A stretch of DNA of 39,568 nt, taken from the NCBI GenBank assembly GCA_041744375.1, contig JBGTLA010000126.1, positions 1-39,568 of the forward strand. Reading direction: 5' to 3'. How positions within the stretch are numbered: the first letter of the stretch is position 1; each line of letters begins with the position of its first letter. The DNA comes from JBGTLA01 sp041744375. GTDB lineage: Bacteria; Actinomycetota; Acidimicrobiia; Spongiisociales; ZC4RG35. The notes under the pieces are model-generated. The model saw only the letters and a list, made by a program, of their open reading frames with translations, ran no database searches and was not told where the DNA came from. Shown one piece after another: positions 28,756-38,097 of this stretch. The position numbers and the translations under genes were made by a program.

Positions 28756-30090
28756 TCACTCAGTAGGGCGCACCGGCCTACCTGCCAACTCCTCCATCTG
28801 AGCGAACCACTCGGCCCGGCTCGCCTCGGCACCTTGCCGGCTCGGACGGTACAAGATCTGAGCTGGTTGGGAGTCGGGCCAGTGCTGCTGATCGACGATG
28901 TGGCCGGCGTGGTCGTGCGGATAGAGATAGCCCACTCCGTGACCCAGACTGGCCGCGCCCCTGTAGTGCCCGTCGCGCAGGTGGGCGGGGACCTCAGGTG
29001 CGGGCCCTTCGGTGATGACCTCACGAGCAGCACGCATCGTCGTGGTGACGGAGTTCGATTTCGGCGCCGTAGCCAAATACAAGGCGGCGTGGGTGAGGGC
29101 GTATGCCGCTTCCGGCAGGCCGACATGGGCGAGAGCGGCGGCCGCGTCGACTGTCACGCCCAGTGCCCGATTGTCGGCCAGACCGACGTCCTCGGACGCG
29201 AAAACGATCATCCGTCGAGCGACGAACTCGGGGTCTTCGCCGGCTTCCAGCATGAGATGGAGCCAATAGGCGGCGGCGTCGGGGTCCGAGCCCCGCAAGC
29301 TCTTTATGAACGCAGAGACGACGTCGTAATGGTTGTCCCCGGCCTTGTCATATCGAACGATTCGGCGTTGGAGGGCCTCGTCGACATGTCCCGGGGCGAT
29401 GGTCTCTTCATCTGCCAGGGCGGCTGCCATCTCCAGAGCGTTGAGGGTCAGGCGGGCGTCACCTCCAGTCCTCTCGGCCAATGTCCTCCGTGCCGCCGAT
29501 TCGATGCTCAACCCGAGTGTCCCGAGCCCTCGCTCGTTGTCTCCCAGGGCCCTGTCGATGAGCGCTTCGAGGGCCTCGGGAGCCAGCGGCTCGAGTCGGA
29601 AGAGGGTGGACCGGGAGATGAGAGGAGAGTTGACCTCGAAAAAGGGGTTCTCCGTGGTCGCCCCGATGAACACCACCGTCCCGTCCTCCACCCCGGGGAG
29701 GAGGGCATCCTGTTGGTTCTTGGAGAAGCGGTGGATCTCGTCGATGAAGAGGACCGTGCGGCGTTCCGAGTCGGCGAGACGTTGTCTCGCCCGACCGAGC
29801 ACCTCACGCAGGTCCTTCACGCCCGCCGAAGTGGCCGACAGGGTCTCGAAAGCGGCGTCGGTGTGGTGGGCGACCACCCGGGCCAGCGTCGTCTTCCCGG
29901 TGCCGGGCGGGCCCCACAGGATCATCGATACCAGTCGACCGGACTCGACCACCTTCCGAAAAGCCGCCCCAGGACCCAACAACGCCACCTGGCCGGCGAC
30001 CTCATCGAGGGAGGCGGGCCGCATCCGGGTGGCGAGTGGCGCCACGCCGTCGAGGACGTCACCGACCCGGGACGAAAAGAGATCCTCCAT
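28756..30090 (-). CDS. rarA: replication-associated recombination ATPase RarA/MgsA
   Basis: A clamp-loader-like AAA+ ATPase that acts at stalled replication forks. The 444-residue product has the N-terminal RPASLDEVAGQ, Walker A WGPPGTGKTT, Walker B LFIDEIHRFSKNQQD, sensor GATTENP and the arginine-finger region ISRSTLFRLEPL, then the C-terminal tetramerisation domain with IKSLRGSDPDAAAYWL, the signature RRMIVFASEDVGLAD, and YLYPHD. The ATG at 30090 is preceded by TAGGA. An upstream reading frame into aspS lacks family similarity. It lies 58 bases after aspS. Confidence 0.96.
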   Translation of the reverse strand: MEDLFSSRVGDVLDGVAPLATRMRPASLDEVAGQVALLGPGAAFRKVVESGRLVSMILWGPPGTGKTTLARVVAHHTDAAFETLSATSAGVKDLREVLGRARQRLADSERRTVLFIDEIHRFSKNQQDALLPGVEDGTVVFIGATTENPFFEVNSPLISRSTLFRLEPLAPEALEALIDRALGDNERGLGTLGLSIESAARRTLAERTGGDARLTLNALEMAAALADEETIAPGHVDEALQRRIVRYDKAGDNHYDVVSAFIKSLRGSDPDAAAYWLHLMLEAGEDPEFVARRMIVFASEDVGLADNRALGVTVDAAAALAHVGLPEAAYALTHAALYLATAPKSNSVTTTMRAAREVITEGPAPEVPAHLRDGHYRGAASLGHGVGYLYPHDHAGHIVDQQHWPDSQPAQILYRPSRQGAEASRAEWFAQMEELAGRPVRPTE

Positions 30091-30148
30091 TCCTACCGAC
30101 GGTACCGTATCCGAATCCGCTTCCTCGCCTCGTCGCGGAGGCGGGAGG

Positions 30149-31918
30149 CTATTTTTTCGGTTCTGGCTCGGCTCGGGCCGCCTCCACCGCGGCCGTGAGC
30201 TGGATGCCGAGGTCGGTGAGTTGGGCATCGTCGACGGCGGCCGGTGCCTCCGTCATGGGGTCGAAACCGGTTTGTGTCTTCGGGAAGGGAATGACCTCGC
30301 GAATCGAGGTCTCCTCTTGGAGGATCATCACCAGTCGGTCGATACCGAAAGCAAACCCGCCATGGGGGGGCGTTCCGTACCGGAGGGCGTTGAGGAACCA
30401 GCCGAAGCGGGTCTCGGCATCGGCGCCTTCGATACCCAGTATCTCGAACGCCTGTCGCTGCACCTCAGGGTCATGGATCCGGATCGATCCCGATCCGAGT
30501 TCGACGCCGTTCAAGACCACGTCGTAGGCGTTGGCCAAGGCGTTGTCGGGGTCGTCGCGCATCTGTTCGAGTGACTGGGGGGAGGTGAAGGGGTGATGGC
30601 TGAAGGTCCGCGAGCCGTCCTGGTCCTCTTCGAACATGGGGAAGTCGACCACCCAGAGATACGAGAGCTCGGCATGCCCCGATGGTCTGCCGAGGTCGTT
30701 GCGCAGGGTTCCGAGAACGGTGAGGGCCGTTCTCCAGTCGTCGGCGGCGATGAAGACGGCTTCTCCCGGCCGGGCTCCCAACCGGTGCACCACTCCCGCC
30801 TGCTCTTCTTTCGACAAGAACTTGGCCACGGGTGATCGCAGCGACCCGTCGCCTTCGACCTGGGCCCAGACGAGCCCTTTGGCGCCCAGTTCCTTGGCGC
30901 GGTCCACGAGAGCATCCGCCTTCGACCTGGTCAGCTCCATCGTGCCGGCGTTGAAGCCACGGACGGTTCCCCCCTCTTTCAGCGCGGTGGAGAAAACGCC
31001 GAACTCGGTGGAGGCCAGGAGGTCGGAGAGGTCGGAGATCTCCATGCCGAAACGGAGATCGGGCTTGTCGGTCCCGTATGTCTCCATGGCGTGTCGCCAG
31101 GTCATGCGAGGGAAGGGAATGTCGACTGCCGTTCCCCGCAGACGTTCGGTGGTCGCGGCCAGGACCGCTTCGACCACCGTGAGAACGTCCCCCTGGCCCC
31201 AGAAGGAACCTTCCAGATCGAGCTGGGTGAACTCGATCTGACGATCGGACCGAAAGTCCTCGTCCCGATAGCAGCGGGCGATCTGGAAGTATCGCTCCAC
31301 TCCGGCCACCATGAGGAGCTGTTTGAAGAGTTGGGGGGACTGGGGCAGTGCGTAGAAGTCCCCCTGCCTGAGACGTGACGGCACCAGGAGGTCGCGCGCT
31401 CCCTCGGGAGTGGCTCTGACGAGGGTGGGGGTTTCCACTTCGAGAAAGCCGAGGTCGTCGAGAGTGCGCCGGATCGTAGCCGTGGCGGTGGAGCGAGCCC
31501 GCAGGTTCGCAGCCATCCTTGGCCTCCTCAGATCGAGATAACGGTGGGCAAGGCGGGTTCGCTCATCGACGTCGGTGCGGTCGTCGAGCATGAACGGCAG
31601 GGGGTCGGCCGTGCTCAGGATCTCCAGGTCGTCGACGGTGACCTCGATCGAGCCGGTCGCCAGATCGGGGTTGACGGTGCCTTCAGGTCGTTGGGAGACG
31701 ACGCCGCTGAGGCTCACGGTGTATTCCATGCGCAGGCTGTTCACCTGGGGGTGGCGGGCGGGGTCCGCCACCACTTGAACGAGCCCGCTCGCATCGCGCA
31801 GGTCGATGAAGGCGACTCCACCGTGGTCCCGTCGGCGGGCAACCCACCCGGCCAGCCGCACGGAGCTGCCGACAGATGAGAGGTCCAGCTCTGCTGCGTG
31901 ATGGGTTCTGAATGTCAT
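30149..31918 (-). CDS. aspS: aspartyl-tRNA synthetase, probably non-discriminating
   Basis: Charges tRNA-Asp, and perhaps tRNA-Asn for later transamidation by GatCAB. The 589-residue bacterial-type enzyme has the anticodon-binding OB domain (about 1-110), class II motifs (FLEVETPTLVRATPEGARDLLVP, RYFQIARCYRDEDFRSDRQ-type motif 2, and GGFAFGIDRL motif 3), and the GAD insertion. In the OB domain it has RRRDHGGV with His32, and RPEG with Gly80; His and Gly at these places are reported markers of non-discriminating enzymes (compare His31 and Gly83 in Pseudomonas). That part is an inference. The ATG overlaps the hisS stop as ATGA. Confidence 0.96.
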   Translation of the reverse strand: MTFRTHHAAELDLSSVGSSVRLAGWVARRRDHGGVAFIDLRDASGLVQVVADPARHPQVNSLRMEYTVSLSGVVSQRPEGTVNPDLATGSIEVTVDDLEILSTADPLPFMLDDRTDVDERTRLAHRYLDLRRPRMAANLRARSTATATIRRTLDDLGFLEVETPTLVRATPEGARDLLVPSRLRQGDFYALPQSPQLFKQLLMVAGVERYFQIARCYRDEDFRSDRQIEFTQLDLEGSFWGQGDVLTVVEAVLAATTERLRGTAVDIPFPRMTWRHAMETYGTDKPDLRFGMEISDLSDLLASTEFGVFSTALKEGGTVRGFNAGTMELTRSKADALVDRAKELGAKGLVWAQVEGDGSLRSPVAKFLSKEEQAGVVHRLGARPGEAVFIAADDWRTALTVLGTLRNDLGRPSGHAELSYLWVVDFPMFEEDQDGSRTFSHHPFTSPQSLEQMRDDPDNALANAYDVVLNGVELGSGSIRIHDPEVQRQAFEILGIEGADAETRFGWFLNALRYGTPPHGGFAFGIDRLVMILQEETSIREVIPFPKTQTGFDPMTEAPAAVDDAQLTDLGIQLTAAVEAARAEPEPKK

Positions 31919-33270
31919 GGGTTCGTCCCGGTCTCGGAGCGGAGCCGGGAGCGGACATGGGAGCCGACCTCGGCAAGGTCCACCTCGTGCTGGTCGCCGG
32001 AGGTGAGGTCCTTGATCGTGACCGTGCGCCGGCTCCTCTCTTCGTCTCCGGCCATGGCGGCGAAGCGTACTCCGGCTCTGTCGGCCCTCTTGAGCTGGCG
32101 GTCGAGCTTGTCGGGCTGCAAGGTGGTGGCGGTGCTGAGGCCGGCGTGACGCAGACGTCGCGCCACTTCCAGGGAGTAGGCGAGGCCGTCGTCGTCCAAC
32201 AGGAGGACGCTGACCTCGAGGGGAGGCGCCTGGTTCGGCAACAGCCCCGCCTCCCGGAGTTGCCAGAAGAGGCGGGTGAAACCGATCGACAGCCCCACCC
32301 CGGGGAGGCGTGTCTTCGTGTATTGGCCCGCCAGGTCGTCGTAGCGGCCACCCGAGCAGATACTGCCCAGATCGCGATGGTGGTCGAGGACCGTCTCGAA
32401 GACGGTGCCCGTGTAATAGTCGAGGCCCCGGGCGATGGACAGGTCCAGGCAGTACCGCGCCGCCGGCACCGCCATGGCCTCCATGGTCCGGACCACCTCG
32501 ATCAGCTCGTCGGCGGCGGGATCGTCGCCGGCGAGGTTTCTGAGCGTTGCCACGATCTCGTCGGGGCCGGTGACCGTGGTGGCAGTGAGTCGCAACAGCT
32601 GGTCGGCAGCGGCACGGGACATGCCGCCCTCCACGAGGGTGTCGCCCACATGCTGGCGTCCTCTCCTTTCGATCTTGTCGATTTGGCGTAGCACGTCCGC
32701 CTGGGCGTCGGCGTTGGTCACGTCTGACTTGGATAGGAGCGCCCGCATGAGACGCCGGTTGTTGAGCCGCATGGTGATGTCACCGATCTGGAAACTCGAC
32801 AGGATGTCGATCATGGTGGCGGCTACCTCGGCGTCGTGGCGCAGCGACAGCTCGTCGCGATCGATCACGTCGATGTCGCACTGATAGAACTCGCGGTACC
32901 GACCCCGTTGGGGCCGCTCACCCCGATACACCCGCTGGATCTGGGAACGGCGGAAGGGAAAGGTGAGTTGGTGCTCGTGCTCCGCCACATAGCGGGCCAG
33001 GGGTACCGTCAGGTCGAAGCGCAGCGCCAGGTCGGGTGGCGAGTCGCGACCCAGCGAGCCCGCCGACTGGACGTAGTAGACCTGCCGCTCGGTCTCGCCC
33101 CCGCTCTTGGTGAGCAGGACCTCGGAGAGTTCGAAGACGGGGGTCTCGATGGGCAAGAAGCCGAAGCGCCGACAGCCGGAGCGGATCGTGTCGAGCATGG
33201 CATCGTGGATGGCCTGCTCGGCGGGAAGTAGCTCGAGCACACCCTTGGGGCTTCGTGGTGTTGTCGTCAC
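31915..33270 (-). CDS. hisS: histidyl-tRNA synthetase
   Basis: Charges tRNA-His. The 451-residue class II synthetase has PKGVLELLPAEQ at the N-terminus, motif 2 with RVYRGERPQRGRYREFYQCD, the histidine-binding signature ARGLDYYTGTVFE, motif 3 LPGVGLSIGFTRL and the C-terminal anticodon-binding domain (about 355-440). The GTG start lies 46 bases after the MBL hydrolase gene and has no clear ribosome site. It is translationally coupled to aspS; the pair is commonly adjacent in bacteria. Confidence 0.97.
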   Translation of the reverse strand: MTTTPRSPKGVLELLPAEQAIHDAMLDTIRSGCRRFGFLPIETPVFELSEVLLTKSGGETERQVYYVQSAGSLGRDSPPDLALRFDLTVPLARYVAEHEHQLTFPFRRSQIQRVYRGERPQRGRYREFYQCDIDVIDRDELSLRHDAEVAATMIDILSSFQIGDITMRLNNRRLMRALLSKSDVTNADAQADVLRQIDKIERRGRQHVGDTLVEGGMSRAAADQLLRLTATTVTGPDEIVATLRNLAGDDPAADELIEVVRTMEAMAVPAARYCLDLSIARGLDYYTGTVFETVLDHHRDLGSICSGGRYDDLAGQYTKTRLPGVGLSIGFTRLFWQLREAGLLPNQAPPLEVSVLLLDDDGLAYSLEVARRLRHAGLSTATTLQPDKLDRQLKRADRAGVRFAAMAGDEERSRRTVTIKDLTSGDQHEVDLAEVGSHVRSRLRSETGTNP

Positions 33271-33316
33271 GTCGGGTTAGAGAATGCCACCGTTGGCCCG
33301 TCCCGGCGAAGCGAGG

Positions 33317-33967
33317 TCACTCCCATGCGGCTCGGAAGGGGTTGGTGGCCCGTTCGTGACCGATGGTGGTCTCCGGCCCGTGGCCGGGGAGGACTCGGGT
33401 GGCGTCGTCGAGGGTCATCACCTTCCTGCGCATCGAGTCGGCCAGGTCGACCATGTTTCCACCGGGCAGGTCGACTCTTCCGACAGAACCGGCGAAGAGC
33501 TGGTCCCCCGAGAAGAGGGTGCCTTCGGCGGGAAGGTGAAAGCAGCAGTGCCCCGGGGTATGGCCGGGGGTGTGCACCACTTCGAGTTCGAGCCCGCCCA
33601 GTGTGAGATGCTGGCCGTCGGCCAACGGTGCGTAATGTTGCGGCGGATCGTACTCGCCCGGCGGCACAGCCCCGAAGAGCATGCGGAGCTGGGACGCCGG
33701 ATCGAGAGTCAGGAAGTCATCGTCGGGGTGCACATAGGCCGTGATGGCCTTGGCTCTGGTGAGGGCCCCGACTCCGCCGGCGTGATCGACGTGCCCGTGG
33801 GTGACGAGCACCGCCACCGGCGACAGCCGGTGACGCACCAGGAGTTCGAGTACCCGCGCCGGGTCGGGCGGGGCATCGATGATCACGGCCGGGCCACCGC
33901 GTTCGGGAGCTACGACATAGGTGTTGGTGGCTGCGAACCAGAGCGGGGCGCTGGCGATGAGGGTCAC
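33317..33967 (-). CDS. metallo-beta-lactamase-fold hydrolase, glyoxalase II-like
   Basis: A 216-residue single-domain MBL hydrolase. The zinc-site motifs are all present: THGHVDH at residues 56-62, His136 in HTPGHTPGH, Asp155 in FSGDQLF, and the last histidine in VLPGHG. The size and the NTYVV opening match the YcbL/glyoxalase II-like group that hydrolyses S-lactoylglutathione-like thioesters, but the substrate is not certain because actinobacteria usually use mycothiol. The GTG start overlaps the upstream gene's stop as GTGA. A MBL hydrolase between rel and hisS is a recurrent actinobacterial arrangement. Confidence 0.92.
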   Translation of the reverse strand: MTLIASAPLWFAATNTYVVAPERGGPAVIIDAPPDPARVLELLVRHRLSPVAVLVTHGHVDHAGGVGALTRAKAITAYVHPDDDFLTLDPASQLRMLFGAVPPGEYDPPQHYAPLADGQHLTLGGLELEVVHTPGHTPGHCCFHLPAEGTLFSGDQLFAGSVGRVDLPGGNMVDLADSMRRKVMTLDDATRVLPGHGPETTIGHERATNPFRAAWE

Positions 33968-35418
33968 TTGTCGAGCTCGGCGCGATAGGTTTCCGAGCGG
34001 CCGCCCCCCGCCCCCACCAGTTCGGCGGTCGTAGGCAAGGCATACACCGTCACCCGATCGTCGAGGAAGTCCGAATAGGCCAGCCAGGCCCCGTCTCGTG
34101 AGATATCGAGGCCGGTGGGCTGATTCCCGGCCACGATCGCGTCGAGGAGCTCGCCGGTGAGGATGTCGATGAGGAGCACAGACCCCCACTGGGGACCGGG
34201 CAGGTAATAGGTCTCCGGATTGTTTCGGCCGCGGTTGGAGACGGCCAGGACCCTGCCGTCAGGAGTGACGTCGATGGTGTTCGGGAGCCGGTCGACCAAC
34301 GCCACTTGTGCCACGGCATCCGTCGCCGTGTCGACGACGAGGATCTGGTCGCGGGCCATGTCGGAGGCGTAGATGTGCGTCCCAAGGGGATCGGCCACCA
34401 GATGTCGCATGGCGCCGCCACTGTGGTGGATCACCCGGCTCTCTCCGCTTTCCAGGTCGATCACCTCGATCATCCCGTCGTCGTAGCCGGCGACGTACAG
34501 GCGTCTGCCCTCGGCGTCGAGCGCCAGGCCGCGCGGGGTGGCGACGGTGGGGATGCGTCGAATCAGCTGCCCACTGGCCAGATCGAACTCCGACACGTCA
34601 TTGCTGATCCAGTTCGATGCCCACAACTTGTCCTCGTCGGGTGACAGGAGGACCACCTTGGTCCACGAGCCTCCGGTGTCCAGCCGCCGGGTCACGGTGT
34701 GGCTGGCAACGTCGACCTCGTACACGGATGCCGTCTCCATCTGGCTCACGAAGGCCCGTTCCCCCGCCCGGTCGAAGATCACCTCGACGGAACCGGCCTC
34801 GGGGAGCCCGATGGCTGCCAGGAGGTCACCGGTGGAGGGATCGTATGCCTCCAACCCGGCTCCCCCCAGCAACGTCACCCACAGCTCCGAGGCATCGGGG
34901 GTGAACGCCACCTGTTTGGGCGCTGGGCCGGTCGAGAACACCAGTCGCCTGTCCACCACCTGATCGGGCGGGTCGAGCCAAACGGCGACATCGGTGTCCT
35001 CGTCGGTGGTGATCTCGATCTGTTCAGGACGGTGGAGTTCACTCAGGACCGTGACGAGTACTCGGCCGGCCATCGAGGCCGATACCTCTGCCCCGCCGGT
35101 GGCGACCGTCCCGTCGACAGCGGTAATGGTGGTGGCCACTTCGGCGTCTCGGGGATGGACCATCACGCGAATGGTGCGGGCGGGAGAGCTCGTTGTCGTG
35201 GTCGACGGAATCGTTGTCGATGTCGTCGATGTCGTCGATGTCGTCGGGGGCGGGGCGGGTGCCGACGTGGTCGAAGGTGTAGTGGTGGTGAGTTCCTCTC
35301 CGGCAATCGCCCGCTCTTCGGGTTGGGCGATGGAGGCTCCGGGACGCGATCCTCCCAAGAAGGCGACGAGGGCGAGGAGGGCGAAAAGGGCGGCCAGCTG
35401 TCGAACTGTCGGGGTCAC
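33964..35418 (-). CDS. secreted or membrane-anchored YVTN/YncE-like beta-propeller protein with Thr-rich linker
   Basis: A 484-residue exported protein of unknown function. The N-terminus is a signal or anchor helix (LAALFALLALVAFLGG) followed by a low-complexity Thr/Ser/Pro linker at about residues 45-80. After an Ig-like or beta-rich region (about 80-150) comes a seven-bladed propeller of repeats such as VAFTPDASELWVT, VVLLSPDEDKLWASNWISN, LALDAEGRRLYVAGYDDG and ADPLGTHIYASDMARD. These match the 40-residue lactonase/YVTN surface-propeller pattern. The GTG start overlaps the rel stop, and its own stop overlaps the MBL gene, both GTGA. I do not recognise a family for the whole protein; it may bind extracellular ligands or act in the envelope. 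Confidence 0.8.
   Translation of the reverse strand: MTPTVRQLAALFALLALVAFLGGSRPGASIAQPEERAIAGEELTTTTPSTTSAPAPPPTTSTTSTTSTTIPSTTTTSSPARTIRVMVHPRDAEVATTITAVDGTVATGGAEVSASMAGRVLVTVLSELHRPEQIEITTDEDTDVAVWLDPPDQVVDRRLVFSTGPAPKQVAFTPDASELWVTLLGGAGLEAYDPSTGDLLAAIGLPEAGSVEVIFDRAGERAFVSQMETASVYEVDVASHTVTRRLDTGGSWTKVVLLSPDEDKLWASNWISNDVSEFDLASGQLIRRIPTVATPRGLALDAEGRRLYVAGYDDGMIEVIDLESGESRVIHHSGGAMRHLVADPLGTHIYASDMARDQILVVDTATDAVAQVALVDRLPNTIDVTPDGRVLAVSNRGRNNPETYYLPGPQWGSVLLIDILTGELLDAIVAGNQPTGLDISRDGAWLAYSDFLDDRVTVYALPTTAELVGAGGGRSETYRAELDK
35206..35247. repeat. 9-bp tandem repeat encoding the Thr/Ser linker
   Basis: The unit TGTCGTCGA on the plus strand occurs in about three consecutive copies at 35221-35247 with diverged flanking copies. 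It encodes the STTSTTSTT stretch of the propeller protein's linker, so length changes by slippage would keep the frame. Confidence 0.7.
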
Positions 35419-37586
35419 GACGGAGGCGCGATCCGGGTGACGGCGTAAACCCCGTCGACTCCTCGGATGTCCGCCAACATGCGGGGTAGCTGGCCCTGGT
35501 CCGACAACTCGACTTCGTAGCGGAGGATGGCGACCCGATCGCGTCCTGTCACCGTCGACGATGCGGTGATGTTGCCGCCGGTATCGGAGATGACGGCGGT
35601 GACGTCCCTGAGCAGCAGGGTCCGATCGAGCGCTTCGACCTGAATCCACACCGCGAAGCTGGAGGGGCGGGTCCCGCTCCATCGCACGTCGACCATCCTC
35701 TCGGCCTGGACGCGGAGTGCCTCGATGTTGGTGCAGTCCGAACGGTGGATCGATACCCCGCGCCCAACCGTGACGAAACCTTCGATCGGGTCGCCGAGCA
35801 TCGGCTGACAGCAGGGGGCAAAGCGGACGAGCATGTCCTCGTAGCCTTCGACCACGATCTGGGGTTGATCCGTATCGGGGCTGCGGCGGCGGGCCACGAA
35901 CGGTGGTGCCCCGTCGGGTTCTTCCGGAGTCCGAAGCCGCCGGGCACGTTGGGCGACCGAGGATGCTGCCAGCGTTCCATCGCCGACCTTCAGCCACAGG
36001 GCCTCCAGGTCGCGATAGCCCAAGTCGGCGGCGGTCTCGTCGAGCAGCTCGTGGCGGGCGGCCACGGTCAGCTCCCCGAACTCGCGCACCATGGCGGAGG
36101 TGAGCTCCTCACGGCCTTCGGTGATGGCCTGGTCGCGGCGCTCCTTGAGGAACCACTGTTTGATCTTGGAGCGAGCCCGCGACGTGCGAGTGAAGTTGAG
36201 CCAGTCCCGGCTGGGCCCGGTCTCGCGCCGGGCTGTCAGCACTTCCACCACGTCACCCGACTCCAGCCTGGTCGACAGCGGAAGCAGGCGCCCGTTGATG
36301 CGGGCGCCGACGCACCGATGGCCCACCTCGGTGTGCACGGCGTAGGCGAAGTCGACGGCTGTCGCCCCGCGCGGCAACGTCTTGACGTCTCCGGCCGGGG
36401 TGACCACGAACACCTCGTCTTGATAGAGGTCGAGTTTCAGATTGCTCAGGAACTCGGCCGGATCCTCCGACTCCGCCAACCCCGAGGTGTCCAGCCAGGG
36501 ATGGGCCGAAGCCTCACCGCCTTCCTTGTAGCGCCAGTGGGCGGCAATGCCCGACTCGGCCCGACGATGCATCTCTTCGCTCCGCAGCTGCACTTCGATC
36601 GGTTTGCCGCCGGGACCGACGACCGTGGTGTGGAGGCTCTGGTACAGGTTGAACTTGGGCATGGCCACGAAGTCCTTGAAACGGCCCGAGAGCGGCACCC
36701 AGTGGCTGTGGATGAGCCCCAGCGCGCCGTAACAGTCGCGGGTGCTGCCCACGATCACCCGGATGCCGATCAAATCGTGGATGTCCTCGAAGGGCCTGTC
36801 TTGTTCCACCATCTTTCGGTAGATCGAGTAGTGATGCTTCGGGCGCCCCGTCACCACTGCCGAGATGCCGGCCTCGGCGAGAAGTGCTTCGACCTCGCCG
36901 ATCATCTTCTCGATGAAGACGCTCCGTTCCACGCCACGCTCAGCCAACTTCATTTCGATCTCGTTGAACGGGCCTGGGTAGAGGATGGCGAAGCAGCGGT
37001 CTTCGAGTTCGTGCTTGATCTCCTGCACGCCCAAACGGTGGGCCAACGGTGCGTAGATGTCGAGGGTCTCGCGGGCCACGCGTTGTTGCTTCTCCGGTCG
37101 CAGGGATGAGGCCGTGCGGATGTTGTGGAGTCGGTCGACCAGCTTGATGATGAGCACCCGGACGTCCTGGGCCATCGCCACGACCATCTTGCGAATGGTG
37201 GCGGCCTGCGCCTCTTCGCGTGACGAGTACTCGATGCGATCCAGCTTCGTCACGCCATCGATGAGAGCGGCGATCTCGGGTCCGAACTCGGTGGTGATCT
37301 GTTCGAGGGTGACGTGGGTGTCTTCGACCGTGTCGTGGAGGAGAGCGGCCGCCAGCGTGGCGGCGTCGAGGCCGTAATGGGCGAGATGCCAGGCGATTGC
37401 CACGGGATGGGTGATGTAGGGATGGCCGGTCTTGCGGTGTTGACCCTCGTGCGCCTGCGCCGCCAGGGCGTAGGCCCGTTCCAGCAGCGCAACGTCGCCA
37501 TCGGGATGATGGGCGGTGAAGGCTTCCACCACGTCTCCGAACGTGGCCGGAGCCGGATCCACGTCAGTCGTAAACGATGAGGGCAT
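35415..37586 (-). CDS. rel: bifunctional (p)ppGpp synthetase/hydrolase (Rel)
   Basis: Controls the stringent response by making and degrading (p)ppGpp. The 723-residue protein has an intact hydrolase domain (HDTVED with H84/D85 and E88/D89), a synthetase domain with GRPKHHYSIYRKM, GRFKDFVAMPKFNLYQSLHT and EVQLRS, a TGS domain (about 395-455, VVTPAGDVKTLPRGATAVDFAY), a helical/zinc-finger region with the CCQP motif, and a C-terminal ACT domain (about 650-723). Both active sites look functional, so it is the long Rel type. The ATG at 37586 overlaps apt by 23 bases; a GTG at 37562, directly after the apt stop, is an alternative and would remove eight residues. apt-rel is the standard arrangement. 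Confidence 0.97.
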   Translation of the reverse strand: MPSSFTTDVDPAPATFGDVVEAFTAHHPDGDVALLERAYALAAQAHEGQHRKTGHPYITHPVAIAWHLAHYGLDAATLAAALLHDTVEDTHVTLEQITTEFGPEIAALIDGVTKLDRIEYSSREEAQAATIRKMVVAMAQDVRVLIIKLVDRLHNIRTASSLRPEKQQRVARETLDIYAPLAHRLGVQEIKHELEDRCFAILYPGPFNEIEMKLAERGVERSVFIEKMIGEVEALLAEAGISAVVTGRPKHHYSIYRKMVEQDRPFEDIHDLIGIRVIVGSTRDCYGALGLIHSHWVPLSGRFKDFVAMPKFNLYQSLHTTVVGPGGKPIEVQLRSEEMHRRAESGIAAHWRYKEGGEASAHPWLDTSGLAESEDPAEFLSNLKLDLYQDEVFVVTPAGDVKTLPRGATAVDFAYAVHTEVGHRCVGARINGRLLPLSTRLESGDVVEVLTARRETGPSRDWLNFTRTSRARSKIKQWFLKERRDQAITEGREELTSAMVREFGELTVAARHELLDETAADLGYRDLEALWLKVGDGTLAASSVAQRARRLRTPEEPDGAPPFVARRRSPDTDQPQIVVEGYEDMLVRFAPCCQPMLGDPIEGFVTVGRGVSIHRSDCTNIEALRVQAERMVDVRWSGTRPSSFAVWIQVEALDRTLLLRDVTAVISDTGGNITASSTVTGRDRVAILRYEVELSDQGQLPRMLADIRGVDGVYAVTRIAPPS

Positions 37587-38079
37587 GGAACGGGACTTCG
37601 GGCAGGGCCGCCTTCCCGTCGAGAAAGGCGAGCTCGATGAACACGGAGAAGCCCGCGACTTCGGCGCCGATCTTTTCGAGGAGTCTCAGCGCCGCGGCGG
37701 CGGTGCCACCGGTGGCGATGACATCGTCGACGAGCAGCACCCTGTCCCCCGGTTGGACGGCATCGACGTGCACCTCGAGCCGATCCGTCCCGTACTCGAG
37801 GTCGTAGTCCTCGCCGACTGTCACATGAGGCAGCTTGTTCGGCTTGCGGATGGGTATGAACCCCGCTCCCAGGGTTACGGCGATGGGAGCAGCGAGGGTG
37901 AAGCCACGGGCCTCGATGCCGGCCACGTGGGTGATGCCGGCGCTGTGGAACGGCTCACACATCTTCGTCACCAGGTGGCTGAAGCCCTTCCGGTCGGCGA
38001 GCAGCGGGGTGATGTCCTTGAACACCACTCCGGGTTCGGGGAAATCGGGAATGTCGCGGATGAGGTCGAAAGGGTCCAC
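37564..38079 (-). CDS. apt: adenine phosphoribosyltransferase
   Basis: Salvages adenine to AMP using PRPP. The 171-residue product has IRDIPDFPEPGVVFKDITPLL at the N-terminus, the hood motif GIEARGF, the RKPNKLPH loop and the PRPP-binding VLLVDDVIATGGTA. The length is typical. The GTG start has no obvious ribosome site. Upstream lies an 87-base gap with long inverted repeats, and then yajC; in most actinobacteria secD and secF lie in this place. It is followed by rel. Confidence 0.96.
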   Translation of the reverse strand: MDPFDLIRDIPDFPEPGVVFKDITPLLADRKGFSHLVTKMCEPFHSAGITHVAGIEARGFTLAAPIAVTLGAGFIPIRKPNKLPHVTVGEDYDLEYGTDRLEVHVDAVQPGDRVLLVDDVIATGGTAAAALRLLEKIGAEVAGFSVFIELAFLDGKAALPEVPFHALIVYD

Positions 38080-38097
38080 GATGCGAGTTTAGGGCAC

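Noticed and set aside
28264..30198. 644-codon plus-strand open frame opposite alaS and rarA
   Set aside because: High G+C antisense shadow; composition is Gly/Val/Asp-rich without any family motif.
35745..37109. 454-codon plus-strand frame opposite rel
   Set aside because: Antisense shadow; rel is intact across the same bases.
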